32,773 nucleotides of DNA from Candidatus Omnitrophota bacterium. GTDB taxonomy: Bacteria > Omnitrophota > Gorgyraeia > Duberdicusellales > 4484-171. The translations under genes and the position numbers were made by a program. The notes below the pieces were generated by a model. The model had not been told where the DNA came from, did no database searches, and saw nothing but the letters and a program-made list of their open reading frames with translations. The stretch lies in assembly GCA_023227945.1 (NCBI GenBank), contig JALOCC010000018.1, forward strand, positions 1 through 32,773, written 5' to 3'. This document shows, piece after piece, positions 1 through 8,488 of this stretch. Within the stretch, counting starts at the first letter, position 1. Each line of letters begins with the position of its first letter.

Positions 1-506
1 AATCCAAAGAGCTTATCGAAAAGCAATTACCGGGTTATCAATTCAGAATAATACGCCCCGAAAACATACCATTACAATTTTATACGAAGATGGCTCCTAA
101 TATTGAAATTGTAGACCATAGTTATGAGATGATAGAAGAATCTGCTTTTATCATTACTTCGTCAGGGACTGCAACTATTGAAATTTCTATCCTGGAAGTT
201 CCCTTTATAGTTATATACAAACTTAACCTTTTCAGCTGGCATTTACTGAGGAAACTCGTGAAATTAAGATTTATAGCTATGACAAATATTCTGGCTTCAA
301 GGAAAATTGTTGAAGAACTTCTTCAGGACAAAGCAAATCCGGGAAAAATAGCGCAGGTTACCCTGCGCTACCTCAAAGATGAAGCTGAATACAATAATCT
401 TAAAAAAGAACTAAGCAAAATTAAAGATATACTCTCGCCGCGCGGTGCAACAGCTAATTTTGCGAATTCAATTGCAAAATATCTTAGCCTTACAAAAATC
501 GAATAG
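1..506 (+). CDS. lpxB: Lipid-A-disaccharide synthase, C-terminal part (5' end outside window)
   Basis: The reading frame is open from the first full codon at position 3 to a TAG stop, so the N-terminal part lies outside the window. LpxB joins UDP-diacylglucosamine to lipid X to make the tetraacyl disaccharide of lipid A; it is a GT-B glycosyltransferase acting at the inner membrane. The visible part holds the family's C-terminal signature: SGTATIEISILEVPFIVIYK followed by a hydrophobic stretch and IAMTNILA, matching the usual SGTATLE...PMVVVYR...LPNILA layout. The tail after that is shorter and more charged than in enterobacterial LpxB. It is convergent with the next gene. The internal ATG at 90 is not the true start, because coding sequence with the same character continues upstream of it. 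Confidence 0.88.
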   Translation, partial: SKELIEKQLPGYQFRIIRPENIPLQFYTKMAPNIEIVDHSYEMIEESAFIITSSGTATIEISILEVPFIVIYKLNLFSWHLLRKLVKLRFIAMTNILASRKIVEELLQDKANPGKIAQVTLRYLKDEAEYNNLKKELSKIKDILSPRGATANFANSIAKYLSLTKIE

Positions 507-537
507 GATCAAAGCCTGCCCGGCCCTCTTGGCTTAA

Positions 538-810
538 TTATAACTTTCCCATAAGTATAAGGAAACCAGCCGCAAAAAATACCGACGCGCTTACATAACG
601 CATAATTTTAGGGTCAACAAATTTCGAAAGCACACTGCCGAAAATAACTGCTAATAGCGTTGCGAGGAAGAAAGCAGCCATTGCACCTAAGAATACTGGC
701 ATTTTACTGTTTCCTTTAGCAGAAAGTGAAAATACGGCTAATTCCGTTTTATCAAACAATTCAGCTAAGAATATTGTGGTAAATGCCGTAAAAAAGATTT
801 TAAAATCCAT
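538..810 (-). CDS. GDT1/TMEM165 (UPF0016) family membrane protein, single-repeat form
   Basis: A 90-residue, very hydrophobic protein with about three membrane segments. The family motif E-x-x-D-K-T appears as ELFDKT at residues 17-22 (canonical E-x-G-D-K/R-T/S). GDT1 proteins are cation (Mn2+/Ca2+) exporters or exchangers. Many members carry two such repeats in about 190 residues; this one carries a single repeat, so a homo- or heterodimer would be needed for a complete transporter (inference). The third motif residue is Phe rather than Gly. It follows mnmG by 11 bp on the same strand and has a G-rich ribosome-binding stretch next to the ATG, so it is probably co-transcribed with mnmG. No second GDT1 half is visible nearby. 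Confidence 0.8.
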   Translation of the reverse strand: MDFKIFFTAFTTIFLAELFDKTELAVFSLSAKGNSKMPVFLGAMAAFFLATLLAVIFGSVLSKFVDPKIMRYVSASVFFAAGFLILMGKL

Positions 811-821
811 TCTGCCCCCCC

Positions 822-2735
822 CTATCTCCTACTTTTCTTAATAAAATTATAAACCGTAAGTATCGCTGCCGGAGTAATCCCGCTTATTCTTAGGGCTTCA
901 CCCAAAGTATCCGGTTTAAACTTATTCAACTTTTCCACTACCTCTTTTGATAATGAAGGTATTTTGGAAAAATTAATTTTTGGCATTTTTATCCGGTCAA
1001 GATTTTTAAGTTCACGAAGCCACACCTGCTCACGCTTGATAAAACCTTCATATTTTATGTTTATTTCTGTTTCCCATTTTACCCCGTTAGAAAGCCTCGT
1101 TCGTAAGGGTGGAGCTGAATATATTCCCATCTCATTATTTTCAGAAATATTGGGGTTTAGAGCCCCATCCTTTCTAACGGGGTTTACCTGGTTTGTAACG
1201 CCTTTGTCATCCATATATTTTTCTATTTCCTCGTATGTAATTTTAGGCCGTTTTAAAATATCGAAAACAGATAATTTTTGTTTTTCAAAGATAACTTTTA
1301 TGGTTTTCATTTTCTTTATTTGCTCTTCTATTTTTTGTTTCTTTGAAACAACCTGCTGGTACTGCTCACGGTTAAGCAAACCTAAATCACAGCCAAGGCT
1401 GCTTAACCTTATATCCGCATTGCTTTCGCGTAAACTCAACCGAAATTCCGAGCGCGAAGTAAACATTCTGTATGGCTCATCCGTTCCTTTTTCCGTTAAA
1501 TCATCAATTAAAACTCCCAAAAATGCCTCTTCTCTTCTTAGAATAAAGGGTTTTTTATTTTTTACTAAAAGAGCGGCATTTATCCCGGCAATTAACCCTT
1601 GCGCAGCTGCTTCTTCGTAGCCGGTTGTTCCATTAACCTGGCCGGCAAAATAAAGTCCGGATATTTTTTTTGATTCCAATGTACTATCCAGCTCTCTTGC
1701 ATCTATTAACCCGTGTTCGATACCGTAACCTGGCCGCAACATAATAGCATCTTCCAAACCTTCTATGGTATGAATGAATTTAAGCTGAACATCGAAAGGC
1801 AGAGATGTAGAAATACCGTTTGGATAAACTTCAACCGTATTTCTTCCTTCCGGTTCAATAAAAATCTGATGGCGCGGGTGGTCTTTGAATTTGACGATTT
1901 TATCCTCAAGAGACGGGCAATACCTAACACCCCTTGCTTTGATTTTTCCTGTGTAAAGCGGCGAGCGGTTGAGATTTTTTAAAATAATGCTATGGGTTTT
2001 TTTATTGGTATAGGTTATATAACAGCTTAATTGATTTTCCAAAAGAGCAGTATTTGTGCAAGAAAAAGGTACAGCTTCCATGTCCGGCAGTTGTTCAGTC
2101 ATTTTTGAAAAATTAAGGCTCCTTGCATCAAGCCTGGCACAAGTACCTGTCTTAAAATGCTTTGTGGTAATCCCAAGTTTTCGTATGCTATCGAATAATT
2201 CATCACTGGATTCTTCGCAAAGCCTTCCGCCGGAAAAACTTTGTAAGCCGATATGTATTTTGCTTTTAAGAAACGTCCCCGCACAGATAATTATTGTTTT
2301 TGCCTGAAAAATTTCTCCGAAGTTAACCTCGGCACCATATATTTTTTTATTTTTTACAAGAATATTTTTTACTTTTGCCTGCAGGATTGTCAGATTTGGG
2401 CAAGCCTCCAGATACTTTCTTGCAACAACCGGATATTCAAACATATCCACTTGCGCCCTTGTTGCCCAGACCGCTTTACCTTTACTTTTATTCAATATTC
2501 GGTAGTTTAAAGCACATTTATCGGCAATTTTGCCAATTAAGCCGCCAAGGGCATCTATCTCTCTTACGAGATTGCCCTTAGCAACGCCTCCGACGGCAGG
2601 ATTACAGGATAATTTTCCTATAGTATCCAGCGAAAGAGTTAAAAGAAGGGTGTTTAAACCAAGCGTTGAAGCAGAATACGCCGCCTCAATACCTGCGTGG
2701 CCTGCGCCGATAACTATGCAATCATATTTTTTCAT
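822..2735 (-). CDS. mnmG: tRNA uridine 5-carboxymethylaminomethyl modification enzyme MnmG (GidA)
   Basis: MnmG works with MnmE to build the 5-aminomethyl group on wobble U34 of several tRNAs, using FAD, NADH and methylene-tetrahydrofolate. The N-terminal FAD motif is [12 protein letters not shown]. The family block [20 protein letters not shown] and the later [12 protein letters not shown] are present, as is the second conserved Cys region (RYCPSLED). I start it at 2735 (MKKYDCIV). The frame stays open 14 codons upstream, but those codons are the low-complexity inverted repeat before the gene. Length from this start is 637 residues. Residues about 518-552 are an in-frame insertion made by a palindromic element (see 1081-1183), located just before the conserved INIKYEGFI block, in a region that is variable in the family. 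The rest looks intact. Confidence 0.95.
   Translation of the reverse strand: MKKYDCIVIGAGHAGIEAAYSASTLGLNTLLLTLSLDTIGKLSCNPAVGGVAKGNLVREIDALGGLIGKIADKCALNYRILNKSKGKAVWATRAQVDMFEYPVVARKYLEACPNLTILQAKVKNILVKNKKIYGAEVNFGEIFQAKTIIICAGTFLKSKIHIGLQSFSGGRLCEESSDELFDSIRKLGITTKHFKTGTCARLDARSLNFSKMTEQLPDMEAVPFSCTNTALLENQLSCYITYTNKKTHSIILKNLNRSPLYTGKIKARGVRYCPSLEDKIVKFKDHPRHQIFIEPEGRNTVEVYPNGISTSLPFDVQLKFIHTIEGLEDAIMLRPGYGIEHGLIDARELDSTLESKKISGLYFAGQVNGTTGYEEAAAQGLIAGINAALLVKNKKPFILRREEAFLGVLIDDLTEKGTDEPYRMFTSRSEFRLSLRESNADIRLSSLGCDLGLLNREQYQQVVSKKQKIEEQIKKMKTIKVIFEKQKLSVFDILKRPKITYEEIEKYMDDKGVTNQVNPVRKDGALNPNISENNEMGIYSAPPLRTRLSNGVKWETEINIKYEGFIKREQVWLRELKNLDRIKMPKINFSKIPSLSKEVVEKLNKFKPDTLGEALRISGITPAAILTVYNFIKKSRR
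1081..1183. repeat. Palindromic element inserted in frame inside mnmG
   Basis: The ends are perfect 14-bp inverted repeats (ACCCCGTTAGAAAG at 1081-1094; its complement at 1170-1183). A second imperfect pairing follows inside (1107-1116 against 1161-1170, 8 of 10). The roughly 103-bp element is translated without a stop, giving [17 protein letters not shown]... and ending ...RTRLSNGV, which is not part of the MnmG family. It looks like a selfish palindromic element that tolerates insertion into coding sequence, comparable in concept to Rickettsia palindromic elements; that comparison is inference. Confidence 0.8.
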
Positions 2736-2739
2736 AAAT

Positions 2740-2868
2740 TTACACCGCAAAGCCGCAAAAGAGCCGTAAAATCGCAAAAAAAAGATACGAAAATTATACC
2801 AAAAACATAGATTATTTTAATATTTATTTTTTTGCGTTTTTGCGGAATTTTTGCGCTTTCGCGGTGTC
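2740..2868. repeat. Short-word inverted repeat, TTGCGG family
   Basis: The left arm (2740-2783) and right arm (2826-2868) are imperfect inverted repeats over about 43 bp, separated by an AT-rich loop. Each arm is made of three or four drifting copies of a word like TTTTTGCGG. The element fills almost the whole gap between gpmA and mnmG and would form the mnmG leader RNA if transcription comes from upstream. No gene is visible in it. Confidence 0.75.
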
Positions 2869-2883
2869 GATATGGATTTAAAA

Positions 2884-3627
2884 CTATTTCTTTGTTTGCT
2901 TAACTACCGAATCTATCGCTTTGGCAAGGACATCTGGCGGAGCAAGATAATAGTGCTTAAGCGGCCTTAGATTGTCGTCCAATTCATAAACCAGAGGAAT
3001 TCCTGTAGGAATATTTAAACTGACAATCTCGTTATCAGAAACGTCATCCAGATATTTAACCAGGGCCCGCAGGCTATTTCCGTGAGCTGCTATAATTACG
3101 CGTTTACCTTCTTTAAGGCTTGGAGCAATTGTATTATGCCAATAAGGCAAGAATCTATTTACTGTATCTTTGAGACATTCAGTTAGAGGTAATTCTTCTT
3201 TTTTAAGATTTTTATATCTGGGGTCGTTGCCGGGGAAACGCGTATCGTCTTTGGTTAAGGCAGGCGGCTGGACATCATAGCTTCTTCTCCATATAAGTAC
3301 CTGCTTTTCTCCGAATTTTTCAACCATTTCTATTTTGTTTAAGCCCTGCAAACTACCATAGTGGCGTTCATTAAGCCGCCAGGAATTGTAAACAGGAATC
3401 CACATTAAATCCATATCCTCCAAAGCTATCCAAAGAGTTTTAATTGCCCTCTTTAGAACCGACGTATATGCTATATCAAAAACAAACCCTTCTTTTTTTA
3501 ACCACTCTGCTGACAAATGCGCTTCCTTGACGCCTTTTTCCGAAAGCCCCACATCAGTCCAGCCGGTAAATCTATTTTCTAAATTCCAAGCGCTTTCACC
3601 ATGCCGCAGTAAAACTAATTTGATCAT
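2884..3627 (-). CDS. gpmA: 2,3-bisphosphoglycerate-dependent phosphoglycerate mutase
   Basis: This enzyme interconverts 3- and 2-phosphoglycerate in glycolysis and gluconeogenesis. The N-terminal phosphohistidine signature is LVLLRHGES, with His9 as the phosphorylated residue. Further family blocks are [14 protein letters not shown], the catalytic [10 protein letters not shown] and the second histidine in [10 protein letters not shown]. The 247 residues match the usual length of the dPGM form, and the C-terminal tail is present. It ends with TAG. Upstream lies a short-word inverted repeat separating it from nrdJ, and there is only a weak ribosome-binding site (GGATA). Nothing in the sequence suggests altered activity. 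Confidence 0.96.
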   Translation of the reverse strand: MIKLVLLRHGESAWNLENRFTGWTDVGLSEKGVKEAHLSAEWLKKEGFVFDIAYTSVLKRAIKTLWIALEDMDLMWIPVYNSWRLNERHYGSLQGLNKIEMVEKFGEKQVLIWRRSYDVQPPALTKDDTRFPGNDPRYKNLKKEELPLTECLKDTVNRFLPYWHNTIAPSLKEGKRVIIAAHGNSLRALVKYLDDVSDNEIVSLNIPTGIPLVYELDDNLRPLKHYYLAPPDVLAKAIDSVVKQTKK

Positions 3628-3656
3628 GCTTTTATCCTTTTTTGAATAACTTAATA

Positions 3657-3738
3657 GAGGGTTAGGTTGAGGTTTAGGCCAAGTTGGGGATTTATTATCT
3701 ATTTTAAACTTCTTTTTTCTTAACCTCAGCCTTAGCCT
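3657..3738. repeat. Short-word inverted repeat, GGTTAGG family
   Basis: The left arm (GGGTTAGGTTGAGGTTTAGG within 3657-3680) and the right arm (3719-3738) pair at about 16 of 20 positions in inverted orientation. Each arm holds three drifting copies of a GGTTNAGG-like word. It lies between nrdJ and gpmA and would form a hairpin in a read-through transcript. No T-tract follows, so a simple intrinsic terminator is not supported. Confidence 0.65.
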
Positions 3739-3747
3739 TTTTTATCA

Positions 3748-6033
3748 TCAACACTTAGAATACCCGCACGCATCACAAAGCAGACAGCCTTCCTGATGCC
3801 TGAGGGCAAAACCACAATCCGGGCAAACACCAACTATATTGCTGAAACTATTAGCTTTTTTTACCAAAACCGAGGCTTCCTGCTTTTCTAAAACAGGTAC
3901 CTCTACTTTGACAATTTCTTTTTGATCCATTGCTCTCTTTTCTAAAACCCTGGCAACCGCATCTGCACAGGAAAAAATCTTTTTTCCATTTACCCAGCTC
4001 GGAGACGGGCATCTTATTCCTTTAAGCTGCTCCGTAACAACTTTTATGTCCACTCCACCACGAAGCGCTAGAGAGATAAGCCTGCCTACAGCCTCAAGCT
4101 GGCTGCCAGCACAGCCTCCTGCTTTACCCATTTGAGTAAAAACTTCAAAAAAATCTCCGCTTTCAGCCTGGTTAATAGTTATATATAAATTACCGCAGCC
4201 CGTTGTAACTTTTGTGGTTGTGCCCATTATGACTTCTGGCCGCGGCTTAGGATAAGAAAATACAGATTGTTTTTCTTCTGCTGCCTCATGTTTTTTCTCT
4301 TCTTTCTTCTTATCAACAGTTAAAACCTGAACGCTCCTGCTTCCGTCTCTATAAACGGTAACGCCTTTGCAACGTAATTTATAAGAAAGAAGGTAAGCTT
4401 CTTTTACATCCTCAACTGTTGCATTGTTGGGTAAATTTATAGTTTTTGATACGGCGTTATCGGTAAATTCCTGAAAGGCTGCCTGCATTTTAATATGCCA
4501 AAGCGGGGAGATTTCAAGGGCTGTTTTAAATATTTTCTTAAATTCATCAGGCACTTCCTCCATATTTTGTATGCTTTCTCCTGAGGCGATTTTCTTCATT
4601 AACTCTTCACTATAGAAACCTTCTTTTTTAGCTATATATTCAAACGCGGGATCAATTTCTAAAAGCTTCTCTCCTTCCAAAACATTCCTGGAATAACATA
4701 AAGAAAAATTAGGCTCTATGCCGCTTGATGTAGGACCTGCTATTATACTTATGGTCCCTGTTGGAGCAACTGTCGTAAGCGTTGCGTTTCTTATCCTTAT
4801 AGATTTTTTATCCCAAATACTACCCTTCCAGGCAGGGAAAACTCCCCGCTCCTTTGCAAGCTTCATTGATTCTTCTTTAGCGTTTTTATATATAAAATCC
4901 ATTATCCTTTTTGCAAGATCAATTGCTTCGTCGCTATCATAAGCTATACCTAAAAATCCAAGCATAGTTGCCCATCCCATAATGCCTAAACCTATTTTTC
5001 TGGTCTTTAGAGTATTTTCTTTAATCTGGGGTAAAGGAAATTTATTTGCCTCTATAACATTATCAAGAAATCTTACCGATGAAGACGTAACATCTCTCAG
5101 GCGCTCCCAATCAATTTCAAATTCACCATTTATCTCCCGTAAAAATTTAGAAAGATTTATTGAACCAAGGTTGCAGGATTCATAAGGCAATAGCGGTTGC
5201 TCTCCGCAAGGATTTGTGCTTTCAATCACTCCTAAATGAGGGGAGGGATTGCCTTCATTCATTCTATCAATAAATATAATACCGGGTTCTCCGTTTTTAT
5301 AAGCATAATCCGCAATAGTATTAAATGTATCATGCGCGTTAATTCTGTTTACTGTTTCTCCGGAATGAGGGTCAATTAAATTATAATCCTCTTCCTTCAA
5401 AACTTTTTCCATAAAATCATCCGTAAGCGCAACTGAGATATTAAAATTTGAAATATCCCCTTCTTTTTCTTTGCATTTTATAAATTCTAAAACATCCGGA
5501 TGATCTATCCGCAGCATTCCCATATTTGCGCCGCGGCGGGTTCCGCCCTGTTTAACTGCTTGAGTTGCTGCATCAAAAACTTTCATAAAAGATACAGGAC
5601 CGGATGCAACGCCTCCGGTAGATTTTACAACACTATTTTTATGGCGCAGGCGCGAGAAGCTAAAACCGGTTCCGCCGCCTGTTTTATGGATTAATGCTGT
5701 TGCTTTTATCGCATCAAAAATAGAATCCATTGAGTCTTCAACGGGAACGACAAAACAAGCAGAAAGCTGACCCAAGTCTTTTCCTGCATTCATTAAGGTA
5801 GGGGAATTTGGAACAAATTCAAGGCTGGCTATTATTTTGAAGAATTTCTTTTTTATTTCTTCGGCTTTTTCTTTAGTCGCACCGTACCTTTTCTCTATTG
5901 ATGCGATAGCACTAGAAACTCGCTCAACTAACTCAAGCGGAGTTTCTATAATCTGGCCTTTTTCATTTTTCTTAAGATAACGTTTTTTGAGAACAACTAA
6001 AGCATTGGGAGAAAAATTCAATTTTTCTTCCAT
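3748..6033 (-). CDS. nrdJ: Class II (adenosylcobalamin-dependent) ribonucleotide reductase
   Basis: This enzyme reduces ribonucleotides to deoxyribonucleotides using coenzyme B12 as the radical source, so it works with or without oxygen. It is 761 residues long. Visible landmarks: VPNSPTLMNAG and the first redox cysteine in LSACFVVPVEDSM (Cys93); the phosphate-binding GGGTGFSFSRLR; the active-site NPCGEQPLLPYESCNLGSIN (Asn274, Cys276, Glu278, partner Cys287); and APTGTISIIAG. The C-terminus has a cysteine-rich tail (CPDCGF...CLLCDACGYSKC) typical of the NrdJ zinc/redox end. The start has a strong GAGGAG ribosome-binding site. Control is by a near-consensus promoter with two NrdR boxes just upstream. 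No cobalamin riboswitch is visible in the 151-bp gap before it. Confidence 0.97.
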   Translation of the reverse strand: MEEKLNFSPNALVVLKKRYLKKNEKGQIIETPLELVERVSSAIASIEKRYGATKEKAEEIKKKFFKIIASLEFVPNSPTLMNAGKDLGQLSACFVVPVEDSMDSIFDAIKATALIHKTGGGTGFSFSRLRHKNSVVKSTGGVASGPVSFMKVFDAATQAVKQGGTRRGANMGMLRIDHPDVLEFIKCKEKEGDISNFNISVALTDDFMEKVLKEEDYNLIDPHSGETVNRINAHDTFNTIADYAYKNGEPGIIFIDRMNEGNPSPHLGVIESTNPCGEQPLLPYESCNLGSINLSKFLREINGEFEIDWERLRDVTSSSVRFLDNVIEANKFPLPQIKENTLKTRKIGLGIMGWATMLGFLGIAYDSDEAIDLAKRIMDFIYKNAKEESMKLAKERGVFPAWKGSIWDKKSIRIRNATLTTVAPTGTISIIAGPTSSGIEPNFSLCYSRNVLEGEKLLEIDPAFEYIAKKEGFYSEELMKKIASGESIQNMEEVPDEFKKIFKTALEISPLWHIKMQAAFQEFTDNAVSKTINLPNNATVEDVKEAYLLSYKLRCKGVTVYRDGSRSVQVLTVDKKKEEKKHEAAEEKQSVFSYPKPRPEVIMGTTTKVTTGCGNLYITINQAESGDFFEVFTQMGKAGGCAGSQLEAVGRLISLALRGGVDIKVVTEQLKGIRCPSPSWVNGKKIFSCADAVARVLEKRAMDQKEIVKVEVPVLEKQEASVLVKKANSFSNIVGVCPDCGFALRHQEGCLLCDACGYSKC

Positions 6034-6105
6034 GATTACTCCTCATTTTAAAAGAAAACTTAGATTTTTTTTAAAAAAACTACCCACTTAACTGGAATGA
6101 CTATC

Positions 6106-6134
6106 TTTATATCACGCTTTGTAGGGAATGTCAA
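6106..6134 (-). promoter_or_regulatory. Sigma70-type promoter of nrdJ
   Basis: On the minus strand TTGACA (6129-6134) is followed by 17 bp and TATAAA (6106-6111). This is the only good promoter in the gap and lies about 70 bp before the nrdJ ATG. Confidence 0.8.
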
Positions 6135-6140
6135 GAAAAA

Positions 6141-6156
6141 ATACTATATATAGTAG
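6141..6156. promoter_or_regulatory. NrdR box, promoter-proximal
   Basis: ATACTATATATAGTAG matches the NrdR-box core C-W-A-T-A-T-A-T-W-G of the 16-bp palindromic consensus. It sits 6 bp upstream of the nrdJ -35 hexamer. NrdR is the universal bacterial ribonucleotide reductase repressor; its gene is not in the window. Confidence 0.8.
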
Positions 6157-6171
6157 TTAACTGTTTTTTAA

Positions 6172-6187
6172 ATACTATATATTGTTA
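6172..6187. promoter_or_regulatory. NrdR box, distal
   Basis: ATACTATATATTGTTA repeats the same core exactly 31 bp from the first box, i.e. three helical turns, the usual spacing for paired NrdR boxes. Its last bases overlap the stop codon of the LacI-family gene upstream. Confidence 0.78.
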
Positions 6188-7177
6188 TATAAAATCTACC
6201 GTATCCCTTACAATTAACTCAGCATCCAGGACAACTCTTTTAGTTGTTGTCTTTTTTGCTACTATTTCATTAAGTATTTCAACGGCCGTAAAAGCCATTT
6301 TGTCTATAGGCTGCCTTACTGTTGTAAGGCCTAAATTTGCATGGAATTGACGGATGTTATCGTCGAATCCTACCACACTTAGAGCCTTTGGTACCTTTAT
6401 CTTTTTTTCTTCCGCAAAATTTAAAACTTCAACGGCAATGTCATCACTACTACAGAATATAGCCGTTGGCGGCTCTTTTAAAGAAAACAACTCTTCCAGC
6501 TTATCTCTTGCATCTTTAGTTGAGAAATTGGTAATTTTTATATAATCTTCCCGCACTTTGATTTTATTCTTTTCTAGGGCGCTTTTATATCCATCTAAAC
6601 GTTCCTGCGCACATTGAACACGCAGGTCTCCTGCAAGATGAGCTATAAAACGATGCCCATGATGAGCTAGAAACTCTGTCGCGTTGAATGCTCCTTTAAA
6701 ATTATCTATAGCAACATAGCTTACTGAAGGGTCATCTATCTTTTTGTTTATCACAACAAGAGGAAATTTTTCTTTGATCAACCTTTTTAACTGGCCTTCG
6801 TTATCAATAACATCGGCAAATATGACCCCATCAACCAGAGAGGTTCTAAAATTATCCTTATTCCAAAAAATATGTAAATGCAAGTCTGTTCCCTTTTTGT
6901 CCAAGGCCAAGGCAACATTTCGAATAGTTTCAATTGCATAAAAAGAATAGAAAATGCCTTCATAGCCAGGAATAATAAGGCCAAAAGTATTAAGTTTTCC
7001 TCCGGCGAGTTTTCGTGCGTAAAGAAATGGCTGGTAACCTAGTTCCTGAATAGCTTGCTGAACATTTTTACGGTTTTCACCTTTGATTGAGGCAGGATTG
7101 GTGAGGTAACGTGAAACAGTTGCAATAGAAACGCCTGCTTTCTTAGCAACTTCTTTTATGGTGATAGAAGAAGACAC
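6185..7177 (-). CDS. LacI-family transcriptional regulator
   Basis: A 330-residue LacI/GalR-type repressor. The N-terminal DNA-binding helix-turn-helix and hinge are clear (TIKEVAKKAGVSIATVSRYL, then the AIQELGYQP hinge-side block). The rest is a periplasmic-binding-protein-like effector domain, with GLIIPG at its start, DGVIFADV, and the C-terminal SVVGFDDN...LTTVRQP typical of sugar-responsive members. The start is GTG at 7177, preceded by an AGAGG site. The effector is unknown; a ROK-family protein two genes away suggests a carbohydrate theme (inference). It lies upstream of nrdJ on the same strand, but nrdJ has its own promoter and NrdR boxes. No lac-type operator palindrome was found in front of it. 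Confidence 0.9.
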   Translation of the reverse strand: MSSSITIKEVAKKAGVSIATVSRYLTNPASIKGENRKNVQQAIQELGYQPFLYARKLAGGKLNTFGLIIPGYEGIFYSFYAIETIRNVALALDKKGTDLHLHIFWNKDNFRTSLVDGVIFADVIDNEGQLKRLIKEKFPLVVINKKIDDPSVSYVAIDNFKGAFNATEFLAHHGHRFIAHLAGDLRVQCAQERLDGYKSALEKNKIKVREDYIKITNFSTKDARDKLEELFSLKEPPTAIFCSSDDIAVEVLNFAEEKKIKVPKALSVVGFDDNIRQFHANLGLTTVRQPIDKMAFTAVEILNEIVAKKTTTKRVVLDAELIVRDTVDFI

Positions 7178-7199
7178 AAGTGCCTCTACTTTCTCAACT

Positions 7200-7256
7200 C
7201 TTACAGATTGGTGCAGATAAAAACTATTCCCACCTGTGGCTATCTGAGAGCGTGTT
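7200..7256. repeat. Possible degenerate copy of the ATCTGTG-word repeat
   Basis: The 81-bp gap before the LacI gene holds CAGATTGGTGCAGAT and CCTGTGGCTATCTGAG. These words closely resemble the outer arms of the nested repeat at 19170-19384 (TCTGTGGCTATCCGC, GCGCCAATCTGTG). The arms here do not pair well, so this is a weak call. Confidence 0.35.
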
Positions 7257-7258
7257 AA

Positions 7259-8428
7259 TTATCTGGTTATTACTATATCGCCTTCCTGAATATTTACGCC
7301 TGGAGCAACGTCTTTAATATCTGCAGCTGAAATATCTTTTCTTGTTTCAATAATCTGTATACGGCCTATTTCTTTATTTTTCCTTAACACTTTTAATTCA
7401 TTGCCAGGGCCGACGCCTGAAGTTTCTCCCATATTTACTACCACAAATCTTTCTTCGGGATTAACCGCTAAAATTTCACCCTTTAAGCCTCTGGGGCCTG
7501 CGCCTGATTTAACTACTATTGGAGGAAGTTCAACAGAAGCTGTTTCTCTGGAGGCAACTTTGCCATCTCCTTTAATTGTAGTGGTAAGTTCTTTCTGCAA
7601 CTCTTCGAGCTCAAGCGATTTTTCCTTCATTACATTTTCAACACCTGAAATCTTATCTTCAAGCACGCCCTTCTTCTCTGATACATCCATTATATTAGTT
7701 TGTAGTTGAACCTTCTCTTTATTAAGAACCACGAGTTCTCTTCTTAGGTTAACATTTTCTCCTCGTAGCTTATTTAGTTCCTCCATTGCTATTTTTCTTG
7801 CCTCCCGTTCGCTGACCAAATCCCTGCTTACTATGCGCATGGTGCGTTCTTTTATTTCCATCTCATTCTCAACTCTTTCTTTTTCTTTGGAAAGTTCATC
7901 AAGTTTTGAAGAAAGCTCTTTATTGCTTCTATCCAGCTCGGAAAGCTTAAGCTTTGCCTCGTTTAATTGCTTATTTAGATCTTCAACCTTTACTTCAAGA
8001 GCAGCTTTAACCTTAACAAAATCAGCCCAATATTCCTCTGAAATGGGCGTTTGTGCGCTTGTAGTGCCGGCTGTTGCGGATTGCGCTACTTCTACTTTGG
8101 GCTTTTCTTTAAGTTTTTCTACTAACGCGTCTCTTTCGCTTGAAGTGTCTTCAAACTTCTTTTTCCAATCATCACGTTCTTTTTCGATATCTGTCAGTTT
8201 GGAAGTTATGCTCTGTATCCTTTCCTCGTAGCTTTGTTTATCTCTCTCAAGCTTATTGTTGCTATCACGCAAGTTATCCCTTTCTTCCGTCAAAATGCCT
8301 TTATCCTTGGCTAATATTTTGTTATCTTCGGCAAGTTTACCCTTTTCGGTATAAAGCATTATGGCTGCGCCGCCTAAAAGTAAAACAAGAATAAGAAAAA
8401 TTACAGGTATAAGTTTTGTCTTGTCCAT
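7259..8428 (-). CDS. Membrane-anchored coiled-coil protein with C-terminal beta-rich domain, function unknown
   Basis: A 389-residue protein I do not recognise by name. Residues about 5-25 form one N-terminal membrane anchor (LIPVIFLILVLLLGGAAIML) with no signal-peptidase site evident. Residues about 27-290 are almost entirely Lys/Glu/Leu heptad-type coiled coil, interrupted near 110-130 by a Ser/Thr/Ala linker. The last 80 residues (GLKGEILAVNPEERFVVVNMG...GVGPGNELKVLRKNKEIGRIQI...QEGDIVITR) look like a small beta-barrel resembling the FlgT C-terminal fold. The pattern suggests a rod projecting into the periplasm that carries a binding module (inference). It has its own promoter and a strong GGAGG site. 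Confidence 0.82.
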   Translation of the reverse strand: MDKTKLIPVIFLILVLLLGGAAIMLYTEKGKLAEDNKILAKDKGILTEERDNLRDSNNKLERDKQSYEERIQSITSKLTDIEKERDDWKKKFEDTSSERDALVEKLKEKPKVEVAQSATAGTTSAQTPISEEYWADFVKVKAALEVKVEDLNKQLNEAKLKLSELDRSNKELSSKLDELSKEKERVENEMEIKERTMRIVSRDLVSEREARKIAMEELNKLRGENVNLRRELVVLNKEKVQLQTNIMDVSEKKGVLEDKISGVENVMKEKSLELEELQKELTTTIKGDGKVASRETASVELPPIVVKSGAGPRGLKGEILAVNPEERFVVVNMGETSGVGPGNELKVLRKNKEIGRIQIIETRKDISAADIKDVAPGVNIQEGDIVITR

Positions 8429-8451
8429 TAACCACCTCCTATTCCATTAAT

Positions 8452-8479
8452 ATTATAACATACAAACTATCGGTGTAAA
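8452..8479 (-). promoter_or_regulatory. Promoter of the coiled-coil protein gene
   Basis: TTTACA (8474-8479), 16-bp spacer, TATAAT (8452-8457) on the minus strand. This places transcription start within about 20 bp of the GGAGG ribosome-binding site and the ATG. Confidence 0.7.
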
Positions 8480-8488
8480 GAATCTTTT

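Noticed and set aside
510..540. Bidirectional terminator between lpxB and the GDT1 gene
   Set aside because: Only a 5-bp AAGCC/GGCTT symmetry with a large loop and no T-tract; too weak to call.
964..1620. A 218-codon plus-strand reading frame
   Set aside because: It lies antisense to mnmG, whose family blocks are unmistakable; its translation shows no recognisable domain.
2736..2777. Longer MnmG start at 2777
   Set aside because: The extra 14 codons are the TTGCGG repeat, and the family N-terminus [12 protein letters not shown] begins at 2735.
6034..6184. Cobalamin riboswitch upstream of nrdJ
   Set aside because: The leader after the promoter is only about 60 nt and shows no B12-box; the gap is explained by promoter and NrdR boxes.
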